From NCBI GenBank assembly GCA_012934845.2, contig WNNJ02001248.1:458869-522868 (forward strand): a stretch of DNA of 64,000 nt, in the 5' to 3' direction. The DNA comes from Pomphorhynchus laevis. Lineage: Eukaryota > Acanthocephala > Palaeacanthocephala > Echinorhynchida > Pomphorhynchidae. Both the position numbers and the translations under genes were made by a program. Positions 23,568 through 32,328 of this stretch are shown here, piece after piece. Numbering within the stretch: the stretch's first letter is position 1; each line of letters starts with the position of its first letter. The notes below the pieces were generated by a model. It made no database searches. It saw only the letters and a list, made by a program, of their open reading frames with translations, and had not been told where the DNA came from.

Positions 23568-23757
23568 TTGGTCCCACTGACCCCTTTTGTAATACAAGAA
23601 GCCTTTAAAAGGCTTCTTCGAATCTCACTAATCGCCACAACAAAGTAATACCTAGCTTCCGAAGTCTTTTCGTCTTTTTCCTCTTTAAAGCATTTTCACT
23701 TTAAAGTAATTTCTTCTCTCATTACAAACACCCCCATTCAAATATTATCCCCTTCAT
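23568..23757. repeat. Direct repeat, right copy, bounding NUMT 1
   Basis: Second copy of 21887-22076. It runs straight into an inverted copy of its own last bases, making the palindrome at 23743-23776. Confidence 0.9.
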
Positions 23758-23845
23758 ATGAAGGGGATAATATTATCCCCCTCAAATGAAGCTTTTTTTT
23801 AAGCTTCATTTGAGCTTAAAAAAAAGTTTGAGATAAAATAACATA
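23743..23845. repeat. Two adjacent perfect inverted repeats
   Basis: One palindrome centres on CATATG near 23758 with arms ATTATCCCCTTCAT and its complement. The next has arms TCAAATGAAGCTT and complement around a T run (23783-23812). They lie exactly at the join between NUMT 1 and the 5' region of the RT-RLE element. Confidence 0.85.
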
Positions 23846-23850
23846 CAAAG

Positions 23851-24042
23851 AACGATTATAGAAGAACGATTATAGAAGAACGATTATAGAAGAACGATTA
23901 TAGAAGAACGATTATAGAAGAACGATTATAGAAGAACGATTATAGAAGAACGATTATAGAAGAACGATTATAGAAGAACGATTATAGAAGAACGATTATA
24001 GAAGAACGATTATAGAAGAACGATTATAGAAGAACGATTATA
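23851..24042. repeat. 14-bp minisatellite, about 14 copies, upstream of the RT-RLE gene
   Basis: The unit GAAGAACGATTATA is repeated almost without change. It sits about 70 bases before the start codon of the 1006-codon gene and may be part of its promoter or 5' UTR. That is inference from position and from the comparable array before LINE-A ORF1. Confidence 0.95.
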
Positions 24043-24109
24043 ATTATTAAAATTTATAACTGTTCTAGCAAATTACAGTGCAATTCAATTCTGTTCTTAA
24101 ACAAAACAA

Positions 24110-27100
24110 ATGCCAAAGGGCAAGCCTGCGACAACTCTGAAATGCTGTTCATGCAACGGCCCGAATGCTAAATGTAAAGGATGTCGATGTGCTAAGCAGA
24201 ATATCCTATGCTTGAATTGCTCAGCTGTGAATTGTTCCAATCGTGAAGTAAATTGCTCCGCAACAGCTTCCAATAATATTGCTATATCCATATTGAGTAA
24301 ACCGAATTCAGATTGTGAAAACTCTGATCATCGGCATTGTCCTCTTAACAACCATATAAATATAAATTACACAATGAATACTCGTCAAGAGTCCGATGTA
24401 TTGTCTATACAGGATATATTCTCGATCGTCATACAATGGAAACCTAACTTATTTCGACTTCCAAAATGTTCAGAGTCCAAACAATTTATATCAGAACTTG
24501 CACGCATATTCAGGGATTCTCTCACTAATTCGGAAACTTTTACTAAGTACATCATCTTTGGACATCTTATTCTTCAACGTAATTCTCGTCAATCTCCCAA
24601 ATCATTGAAATCAACTTTATCCCGACGATTGGACATGTGGTTCGATAATGACTATGCTGGATTATACGCTGAAGCCTCGGCCCTTCAAAATATGAAAGCC
24701 TTAAAAATTCAACCTTCGAAGTCAAGAGATTGGCGCAAAAAATTCGTCTCATTGGTTGAAAGCTCTCGACTGAACACAGCAATGCATCTTCTAGACAACG
24801 ATTCTTATGATGGCGTTCCTTTGCAACCAGAGGATGTGATTGGTTCTAAAACTGTTCGGGAATTATTACTCGACAAGCACCCTGTACCGAGCCCATTAGT
24901 TCCTCATGCTGTTAACTGGTCTTTCCCAATCACAGTTCCAAATTTTCACCCTGTGATTTTTGATTCAATCGATAGTGAATTGATAATTCGTATGGCTAAA
25001 CGTGTTAAAGGTGGAGCAGGTCCCTCCGGCATTGATGCACAGTCATGGCTACAGATGTTAACTAAGTTTGGTCACGAATCTGCTGAATTGACTAAAGTTT
25101 TGTCAACGTTCGCAAAATCTTTAGCTACTGAGCTTATGCCTACTAATGTTATAAATGTATTGGCTTTAAGCAGATTAATAGCCTTATCCAAAAAATCGGG
25201 AATAAGGCCTATTGGTATTGGCGACGTTAGTAGGAGAATAATGTCGAAAGCCATTCTTTCTATAATTTCCAATGATATTCAAGAAGTGTGCGGACGGTTG
25301 CAAATGTGCGCTGGTCAACGAGCTGGAGTGGAGTGCGTCACGCACGCAGTTCGCGAATGCCTGTTAAAAGATCCTGATGCAGTTCTTCTCACTGTTGATG
25401 CAGATAATGCATTTAACAGAATAAATCGAAAGGCAGCTCTCGCTAATATATCACGCATTTGTCCCTCTATGTCTACTATACTACACAATTTTTACGATAA
25501 CCCTTCAAATTTTTCAACTGGTGATAGTTTCATCAAATCCCAAGAGGGATTTACGCAAGGTGATGTACTTGCTATGCCAGCTTTTGCCGTAGCAACCCTG
25601 CCATTATTGTTGAACATTACTGAGGAGTTTCCTAACATCAACCAATTCTGGTACGCGGATGATGGCAATTTAATCGGCGAACCTGTGCAAATTTACAAGG
25701 CTTTCAAATTCTTGTGTGACTACGGCCGTGCTTTCGGATTTCATGTCAACAGCAACAAATGCGTTCTACTAACTAGTCCCGAAAATGCAGATAGTACCCG
25801 CAAACTTTTTAATGAAACGGGAATCGACATTGTTGTCGATGGCACGTTAGTACTCGGTGCTCCTATTGGAACAGATGATTATATAAATAAAACTACGGAA
25901 CAAAAGATCTCTAATTATTGCTCATTAGTAAATCGTCTTGCTGACGTGGGTATTCTTGATTTGCAGATAAGCTATACTAGTATGACCAGATCGCTTCAGC
26001 ATAAATGGATTCACTTGCAAAGAACCACAAACTGTTCAATTGGTAGTTTCGATGATCTATATGACACCATTCAGAAGCGTTTTGATAAGCTTTTTAATTT
26101 GAAATTGCCTGACGACGATTATTTATGGCCGTTATTTACCCTTCCGATAAGACTAGGTGGTCTAGGTATTGCTGACCCACGTTTTACTGCGATAGAAGAG
26201 TTTAAAAGCTCAAAAGATATATGCACTCCTTATTTAAATGGCTTATACGGTGTGGACTTAAGGACTGAACAATCCAAACGCATTGCCCTTATAGGCACTT
26301 CAAAGATTGATATTCAAAAGTCATTGCTTAGAGATCGAGTAGCTAATGTTGGTGACAATTTGTTACGTATTATGGAACATCTACAAGTCAAAGGTGCCTC
26401 GTCATGGCTCTCCACATATCCTACGAGTGATCGTTGGACTCGAGTTAGCAATGTAGAATTTCGTGACGCACTTGCAGCTCGATATCATAGACTACCACTA
26501 GACGCGCCCTCTCATTGCCCCTGCGGTGAACATAATTCTCTGGCTCACTCACTTACCTGTCCCACCGGAGGTCATCCATCGATAAGACATGATTCAATTC
26601 GTGATATATTTTCTAAAACCTTGACAGAAATATGTGATAATGTGCAAAAAGAGCCAACACTACTGCCAGTAAATTCTAGTATTCATTTCGAGCGCATATC
26701 TACATCTCGCGCTCATGATGCACGTTTGGATATCGCCTGCTGTGGTTTTTATGGAAGTCGTTCGGAGCGAACTTTATTTGATACTTGCGTTTTTAACGTT
26801 TTCGCTCCGTCCAACCTTTCGAAATCCGCTGGGGCTGCTTTTACATATCACGAAACACGTAAATTCGCTAAGTATCAAGAGAGAGTAACTGCCATAGAGA
26901 GGGCGAATTTCGCACCTATCGTGTTATCATGTTTCGGTGGAGCAGTAAAATCATCTGCACAATTAATTCAGAGAATTGCACAGAAGATGGCAATAAAAAA
27001 CAATCATTCCTACTCAGAAGAATTGACAAAATTACGGTCAAAGATTGGAATTCAGTTGGCTCGTTCAATTTCGATGTGTATTCGCGGTCCTCGTTCTGCT

Positions 27101-27130
27101 CGACATCGACCTGCAAACTCAATGAACTAA
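24110..27130 (+). CDS. RT-RLE element protein: Cys-rich N-terminus, reverse transcriptase, zinc motif, restriction-like nuclease (copy 1, intact)
   Basis: This is an intact reading frame of 1006 codons from an ATG at 24110. Residues 10-45 hold a Cys cluster (CCSC, CKGCRCAK, CLNC, NCSNR) like a CXC/tesmin-type zinc motif. The RT follows with GPSGIDAQSW, RPIGIGDVSRRI, VDADNAFNRINR (motif A, about residue 429), EGFTQGDVLAMPAF and WYADDGNLIG (catalytic Asp pair, about 515). About residue 803 a CPCGEH-AHSLTC zinc motif precedes RHDSIRDIF, ARLDIACCGF (about 872) and FDTCVFNVFAPS, a pattern like PD-(D/E)xK nucleases of RLE-type non-LTR elements. Similar proteins are, from memory, common in cnidarian and sponge genomes but poorly named. 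A poly(A) run lies at 27173-27190. Confidence 0.85.
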   Translation: MPKGKPATTLKCCSCNGPNAKCKGCRCAKQNILCLNCSAVNCSNREVNCSATASNNIAISILSKPNSDCENSDHRHCPLNNHININYTMNTRQESDVLSIQDIFSIVIQWKPNLFRLPKCSESKQFISELARIFRDSLTNSETFTKYIIFGHLILQRNSRQSPKSLKSTLSRRLDMWFDNDYAGLYAEASALQNMKALKIQPSKSRDWRKKFVSLVESSRLNTAMHLLDNDSYDGVPLQPEDVIGSKTVRELLLDKHPVPSPLVPHAVNWSFPITVPNFHPVIFDSIDSELIIRMAKRVKGGAGPSGIDAQSWLQMLTKFGHESAELTKVLSTFAKSLATELMPTNVINVLALSRLIALSKKSGIRPIGIGDVSRRIMSKAILSIISNDIQEVCGRLQMCAGQRAGVECVTHAVRECLLKDPDAVLLTVDADNAFNRINRKAALANISRICPSMSTILHNFYDNPSNFSTGDSFIKSQEGFTQGDVLAMPAFAVATLPLLLNITEEFPNINQFWYADDGNLIGEPVQIYKAFKFLCDYGRAFGFHVNSNKCVLLTSPENADSTRKLFNETGIDIVVDGTLVLGAPIGTDDYINKTTEQKISNYCSLVNRLADVGILDLQISYTSMTRSLQHKWIHLQRTTNCSIGSFDDLYDTIQKRFDKLFNLKLPDDDYLWPLFTLPIRLGGLGIADPRFTAIEEFKSSKDICTPYLNGLYGVDLRTEQSKRIALIGTSKIDIQKSLLRDRVANVGDNLLRIMEHLQVKGASSWLSTYPTSDRWTRVSNVEFRDALAARYHRLPLDAPSHCPCGEHNSLAHSLTCPTGGHPSIRHDSIRDIFSKTLTEICDNVQKEPTLLPVNSSIHFERISTSRAHDARLDIACCGFYGSRSERTLFDTCVFNVFAPSNLSKSAGAAFTYHETRKFAKYQERVTAIERANFAPIVLSCFGGAVKSSAQLIQRIAQKMAIKNNHSYSEELTKLRSKIGIQLARSISMCIRGPRSARHRPANSMN

Positions 27131-27190
27131 AATTTATAGTATAACTATATTTGTTTGTTTTTTTTTTCAAAAAAATTCAATTATTTAAAA

Positions 27191-28365
27191 AAAAAAATTA
27201 TTATTATTATCATGTAGACAACGTTACGAGCATAGCTCACAGTTAAAAGAAAAAGAGAAAATCAAAAACAAATCAGTTAACAATTTAAAATAATCTGTCG
27301 TTTAAAGAGCTCACGAGTTCCCGCATTTACAATATCATCGCTTAAACGATTCCATGAATTTATTATTCGTTGTCCAAATTGAATCGTCCTAGAATGTACT
27401 ATTCGTTGGCGACTAAGATAAAACGAGTGACCTCGCAAAGCTCGAGTTGATCGAATGTTGAAGAGCCCACGCAACACATGGTGTTTATTGTGAAATACCT
27501 CCCATACAAGACACAGATCCCGCGAGTCACGAATATCACATAATGACTGCATATTTAAAGACCGAAGACGGTCCTCGTAAGGAAGTTCTCTCAAAGAATG
27601 TACTAATTTTGTTGCCCTACGTAGCACCTTCTCAAGTCGATTAATCTCATCTCTGGTTCGAGGGTATGAACATTGAGAAGCATATAACAAATGACTTAGT
27701 ACAAAAGCGTTTGCAAGAACTCTAAAAGAACGTGGACTCACATAGCTGAATGATCGGCGAAGGAAACCAACCATACGCATGGCCTTCGAACAAATGTACT
27801 CAGTGTTTTGGCGAGTGGAGAAATCATCCGTTATCAATACGCCAAGATCTTTATAGCTCGAAACCAATTTAATCACTCGATCCCCGAGATGATATATCGG
27901 CACTGGAACAATATTACGTGATCGAATGTGCATGCAAGTGCACTTCGAGGCATTAACAGACAGACCATTAGAACGTGCCCACTTAAGAACCGTGTCAATA
28001 TCTGATTGAAGAATGTTACGATCATAATTCGACTTGATGGCTCTCCAAATTTTTAAATCGTCAGCAAATAATAATGAATGCGAACTTATTACACTGGGTA
28101 GATCGTTGATGAAAATACAAAACAGCAAAGGACCCAATACAGACCCTTGCGGGACACCGGCATTAACTGGATAATGCTCGGAAAGGGTACCGTTAATGGC
28201 GACCTGGTATGTGCGACCAGAAAGAAAGTTGCATATCCAACGAATGATAATTGGATTGATTTTTAATGCACTTATCTTCATAATCAACTTGTCATGGGGT
28301 ACATGATCAAATGCTTTGGAGAAGTCAAAAAATATGACATCGACAGCATACCCCTCATCCACGAA
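27191..28365 (-). mobile_element. LINE-C, CR1-like, 5'-truncated inside RT
   Basis: The minus-strand element ends at a (TAA)n tail (27191-27205). The open frame covers 363 codons, from GYAVDVIFFDFSKAFDHVPH (motif A, about 28340) through [14 protein letters not shown] and FADDLKIWR to the C-terminal domain (LEKVLRRATKLVHSL, YEDRLRSLNMQS, IQFGQRIINSWNRLS). The RT body that remains is unbroken, so it is young. It starts abruptly at the hairpin at 28366. Confidence 0.88.
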
Positions 28366-28397
28366 CAATCAACCCACGAACCGTCGTGGGTTGATTG
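28366..28397. repeat. Perfect 14-bp inverted repeat at the LINE-C / NUMT 2 join
   Basis: The arms CAATCAACCCACGA and its complement are separated by 4 bases. It sits exactly between the truncated end of LINE-C and mitochondrial-like sequence. Confidence 0.9.
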
Positions 28398-28437
28398 TAT
28401 AAGAGTTTATTAGTAGGGTGGATTGTCGTATTTATTT

Positions 28438-28870
28438 TGTTAACATGGTTAGGTGAGAGGTCAGCTGAGACACCGTATGACATACTGGGTCAGGGTTTTA
28501 ATGGTGATGTTTACAACTATGGTTGTGGATAGGTATTATGGGCGTTGGTAGTTAGTTATGTAGCAGCGGATCTAGCTTTAGTGTTGATACTCATGATTTA
28601 TTTCACACTATTGAAGAGTAAGACGTTAGGTTATGGGCAAGTACGTAAAGGGCCTAATAAGGGTGTGCTAAGATAGGTGGCAAAATAACTATTGAAAGGG
28701 TTTAAGCTTTTTATGAAGGTTTTTAAAGGTGTCAATAGGGGATCTATGCTAGTTTTTTTTGGGACCCCATGTTAGGGCTATGTGGAGTTTTGTTTATATG
28801 GTGAGTAGTTATGAAGCTTCTAGGGGTTTGAGGATAGAGATTCTCTTTGTAGTTGATTATTTTAATTGGG
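28438..28870 (+). pseudogene. nad1: Mitochondrial NADH dehydrogenase subunit 1 pieces (nuclear copy)
   Basis: Bases about 28449-28517 read GERSAETPYDILGQGFNGDVY, like the LAExNRxPFDLxEGExELVxGFN block near the C-terminus of nad1. Bases about 28560-28760 read LLKSKTLGYGQVRKGPNKG, then LLKGFKLFMKVFKGVN and MLVFFGTP. These match the N-terminal LLERKVLGYMQxRKGPNKVG and following ADxxKLFxKE blocks. MVSSYEASRGLRIE near 28795 is like the VSYEVS block. So the C-terminal block precedes the N-terminal ones. nad1 is a mitochondrial complex I membrane subunit. Confidence 0.7.
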
Positions 28871-28918
28871 CTATATTTTCTTAGCTATTCTTTTATCGGA
28901 CTATTTAAGGGGGTGTGA

Positions 28919-28972
28919 AATTCTAAAAACCATCATCCCCATCACGAGGAGGTGATGGTTTTTAGAATTTTA
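28919..28972. repeat. Inverted repeat with 18-bp arms in NUMT 2
   Basis: The arms AAATTCTAAAAACCATCA and its complement surround a GC-richer loop. It follows directly after the nad1-like region. Confidence 0.85.
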
Positions 28973-29184
28973 TGGTTGTAAAAATTTCAATGGTTATAAA
29001 AATTTAAATGGTGATGGCGTATAGCTCTAAATTTTTGTTTAGTGCAGACGCAATATGGTTTAAGTGAAGTTTGTGGTGATTAATCCTTGTGAGGGTCGTG
29101 CTGGAGAGTAACGGGCCGCAACAGATTTTTTTGAGAAGGAGTCAGAATTAGTATCATGCCTAGCTAGAGAGATGGGTGGGCCGA

Positions 29185-29845
29185 GGTTTATTATTATTCC
29201 AATACATATCAAAGCCGAAAGGCTTTTCAGGCAGAGTCCAAAAAAAACAAAAAATCAAATGGTCAGTCAACGTAGCTAATTAGGGTATTCCAGTGTTAGT
29301 GTTAAATGGCGGCATTGTTCACTTATCCATTTGTAGCATCGTGATTTAAACGCTCTCAAACTGGGGGCTGCAACGACTTCCTCAGGCAACGAATTTCACA
29401 TGTTAATTCCTCTCCTCGAGAGTCTATACACTTTTGGTAATCTGCCAAATCCAAATTTATACAAGACTCTGCTATGTCCCCGCAACTGACCTACCCGCTT
29501 AATGATTACATCGGTGGGATAACCTACCACATCATTCGACATATGCCATAGACATAGCATTTTCAAGGATATGAACCTCTCACGTACCGACAACATCCCA
29601 ACACGACTTAGACGTACATAATAGTCAATACCACTTAAGCCAATACAGAGCCTCGATCCGCGCCTAAGAATATACTCCAGGTCTAATAGTTCTTGCTTAG
29701 TGACAGGGCAACAAGCCTGAATGAAGTACTCCAAGTGTGGCCTGACGATGCAGATGAATAACCTCTTGAACATATGACAGCTTAACCTGAGGAATGCATT
29801 TTTAATACAATATAAAAATGACTTTTGACTTTCATTTACTTCGCC
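29185..29845 (-). mobile_element. LINE-E copy 2, 3' end only
   Basis: Minus-strand frame 29875-29396 encodes the RT C-terminal domain (FLYCIKNAFLRLSCHMFKRL, IVRPHLEYFIQACCPV, LEYILRRGSRLC, QLRGHSRVLYKFGFGRLPK). The 3' UTR (29395-29210) and (TAA)n tail also occur at 29850-30040 as the end of LINE-E copy 1. It therefore looks like a truncated copy placed at the tail of a fuller copy. Confidence 0.75.
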
Positions 29846-30041
29846 ATATATTATTCCAATACATACCAAAGCCAAAAGGCTATTCAGGCAGAGTCAAAAA
29901 AAGGAGAAAAGCAAATAGTCAGTCAGCGTAGCTAATTAGAATATTCCAGTGGTAATGTTAAATGGCGGCATTGTTCACGTATCTATTTGTAGCATCGTGA
30001 TTTAAACGTTCTCATACTGACGTCTAAATAATCCCTAAATC

Positions 30042-32328
30042 TTATAGATGAGACACTTCCTTTAAGACAATATCTCCAATATAGTACCTTAGAGTTTCAA
30101 TCGGGCGACCTAGTTGCATAAGGACACAATTATCAACATTCAACCGTAGTCCGGTAGAATCGAACCACTTGATCAGGGAGTTTAGATCATTTTGTAACGA
30201 TACTCGATCAGCAGGACTTTTAATGATCGACCAAATCGTTAAATCGTCTGCAAACACTTGATGAGAGCATGATAAGCGGAGTAGCAGATCATTAATGAAG
30301 ATTATAATAAGCAGTGGGCCAATGACTGATCCCTGTTGTACGTTAGAATTAACATTCACCGAATAAGAAAACACACCCCCACACAAACTCGGAAAGACCT
30401 ATTCGATAGAAATTGCCTAACCCACTCACAAATATATGAATGAAGTCCATAGTGATACAGTAAAGACGCTATGCCGTCGTGTGGTACCCTATCAAAAGCT
30501 TTCGAAAAAATCAAGAAATACTGTATGAACCTGAAACCCAGCCCCCAGTGCATCAGTCCATTTTTCACGCACAGTTAGTAAGTTAGTAAGGCATGAACGT
30601 CCGACCCTGATACCATGTTGAGATTCAACCAATATGTGATTACGATCCAAATGATCCCTGATTCTACTAGCAATGATTCTTTCTAAAAGTTTGCAGAATA
30701 CGCTAGTCAAGCTAATGGGCCGAAAGTCCGCGCAAAAGCTAGCAGGATGCTTTTTGGGAATAGGCACTACAATTGCACACTTCCAACTGTCAGGAATCCA
30801 AGATGTGTCTAAGCTGTATCTGAAGAACATAGTTAAATCATTGCTCAGTTCGTTCGCTAGGTATTTGACGAGGAAAGGGGCAATATTGTCTGGTCGCGGA
30901 AATTAAACGAATCGAGCTTCATAACCTCGTTCAACACCTCATCTATTCTGAGTGGACGAACACAACACCGATGAGCAACCGTTAAATACTTCCAACTAAA
31001 ATCATGCAGTTTGTTAGAGGTCAAAGCCTGAACCAGGAAGCCATCAGCTAAATGTCGGGCGATTAGAGACAGCTCGGTCAAAGTTATAGTTTCCGTTTGG
31101 ATTGAATCCCTGGCGATACTATCTTCGTACGAATAGCGTTTCTGAAATTTTAGCCGATTGCATAAGTTCCAAAAGTCGATGTAGGTACGTTTGGAAGCAG
31201 GAGAAAGCCTAAATTCGCGCCACAATTTGTTGCGGGATCTGATAGCGTCAAGAAGCTCTCTGTCGAACCAAGAAGGATACCCATGATTGGACTTGCAGGC
31301 ACGTAGAGGAGCAAAGATATCAGAAATTTGCTTCAATTCATCATGAAGCAGATCAAAGACTACATAAACCTCCAAACCGAAGTGAACATGAAGACTATCA
31401 TAGATACCTTTGGGAAGCTTGCAGCTAGTTGACTAGCATTAACACCGACCCTACAACTTTTTTTAAAATTAGAGTTTTGCGAGGCCCTGTTAAACAGCGA
31501 CAGTCGCATAGAGAGTACACAGTGATCGCTATTGCTAATTGGTGTGTCATAACGAACAACTGAAACGTCACCCAAACACTTAGTAAAGACCAAATCGAGT
31601 ATAGAATGCGCCCCTGTCATACAAGTAGGTTCTTTAATATGTTGAACTAGTAGCATCTCGAGTAACAGAAAGTTACTCAATAATTTCCCAATTCCGTGAA
31701 TTGGTCGTGAATGACTATTTTTCCAGTCTATTTGGGGGATATTGAAGTCACCCAGGAGCAAAATCAGAGGATACGAAGATAAACTCAGCAAATGTGGTTT
31801 AAGAGAGTCAAATCTTCATTCATAGGACGGAGAACAGTAAAGGACACAAAATCGGGATCGTTGACAATTTCCAAGTGTAAAAGCAAGACCTTCAAAGGAA
31901 AAACCAATATCGTCGCGAAAAGCAGATATATTCGTTACCAGGATACTATTTTGCACGTAGGCGGCTACCTCACCTCCACGTTTACCACAAGAGCGATACG
32001 AACGTATTAGAAAATAGTTTGGGATGGCAACACAATCATCCGAAATGTTAGAATGTAGCCATGTTTCGGTTATACAAAATACATCAATACGTTTCAAAGC
32101 AACTATGAATTTAATTTCAGAGAACTGAGTCAGGAGACTACGGGCATTTGAATAACTGGCAAAAATGTTCGTATAATGGAAAAATTTGACACGCTCGGTG
32201 ACGCTAGCGAAGTCTACTAGTTTCGCTACACACGAATCATCACTACTAAATAGGTATGACTCTACAGAAGTAAGGGATGCCACCGAACAGTCGGACGCCA
32301 CTTGACCACCCGAAAATTCCGGACACAT
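30042..32328 (-). pseudogene. LINE-E ORF2: APE endonuclease and RT
   Basis: The endonuclease shows VFCITETWLHS (about 32075), RFCVLYCSPSYE, LLGDFNIPQIDW (about 31760), LDLVFTKCLGDV and NSDHCVLSMRLS. The RT shows CADFRPISLTSVFCKLLERI (about 30735), HGIRVGRSCLTNLL, VFLDFF-KAFDRVPHD around a frame change near 30500, QQGSVIGPLLIIIFINDLL (about 30335) and VFADDLTIW. Frame changes lie near 31795, 31370, 30880, 30520 and 30360. The C-terminal domain is missing. Confidence 0.82.

Larger units (their letters stand above)
21886..23757. other. Mitochondrial-like DNA segment 1 (NUMT) with terminal direct repeats
   Basis: The segment carries a cob-like stretch (listed separately) and ends in two nearly identical copies of about 190 bases (21887-22076 and 23568-23757, offset 1681). 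Between them is a 325-bp tandem duplication. The rest (about 22824-23185) is unassigned. A nuclear copy of mitochondrial DNA is the simplest reading, since all neighbours are nuclear retroelements. An assembly artefact cannot be excluded. Confidence 0.65.
23812..27190 (+). mobile_element. RT-RLE non-LTR retrotransposon, copy 1, apparently full length
   Basis: The limits are inferred. On the left is a 36-bp module shared with LINE-A (23812-23847), the minisatellite, a second shared module (24049-24077), then the gene. On the right is a short 3' UTR and poly(A). The poly(A) joins the (TTA)n tail of LINE-C on the opposite strand with nothing between. No target duplication could be identified. 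Confidence 0.65.
28398..29180 (+). other. Mitochondrial-like DNA segment 2 (NUMT), nad1 in permuted order
   Basis: It carries nad1-like pieces (listed separately) and, near 29040-29085, a stretch reading QYGLSEVCGD that resembles the GQCSEICG copper-site block of cox2 (weak). A hairpin with 18-bp arms lies at 28919-28972. The rest (about 28975-29180) is unassigned. Translation needs TGA read as Trp in places, as in animal mitochondria. Confidence 0.6.

Noticed and set aside
21887-23757. LTR element with 190-base LTRs
   Set aside because: The repeats lack TG/CA ends and a flanking duplication, and the inside holds cob-like rather than gag-pol sequence.
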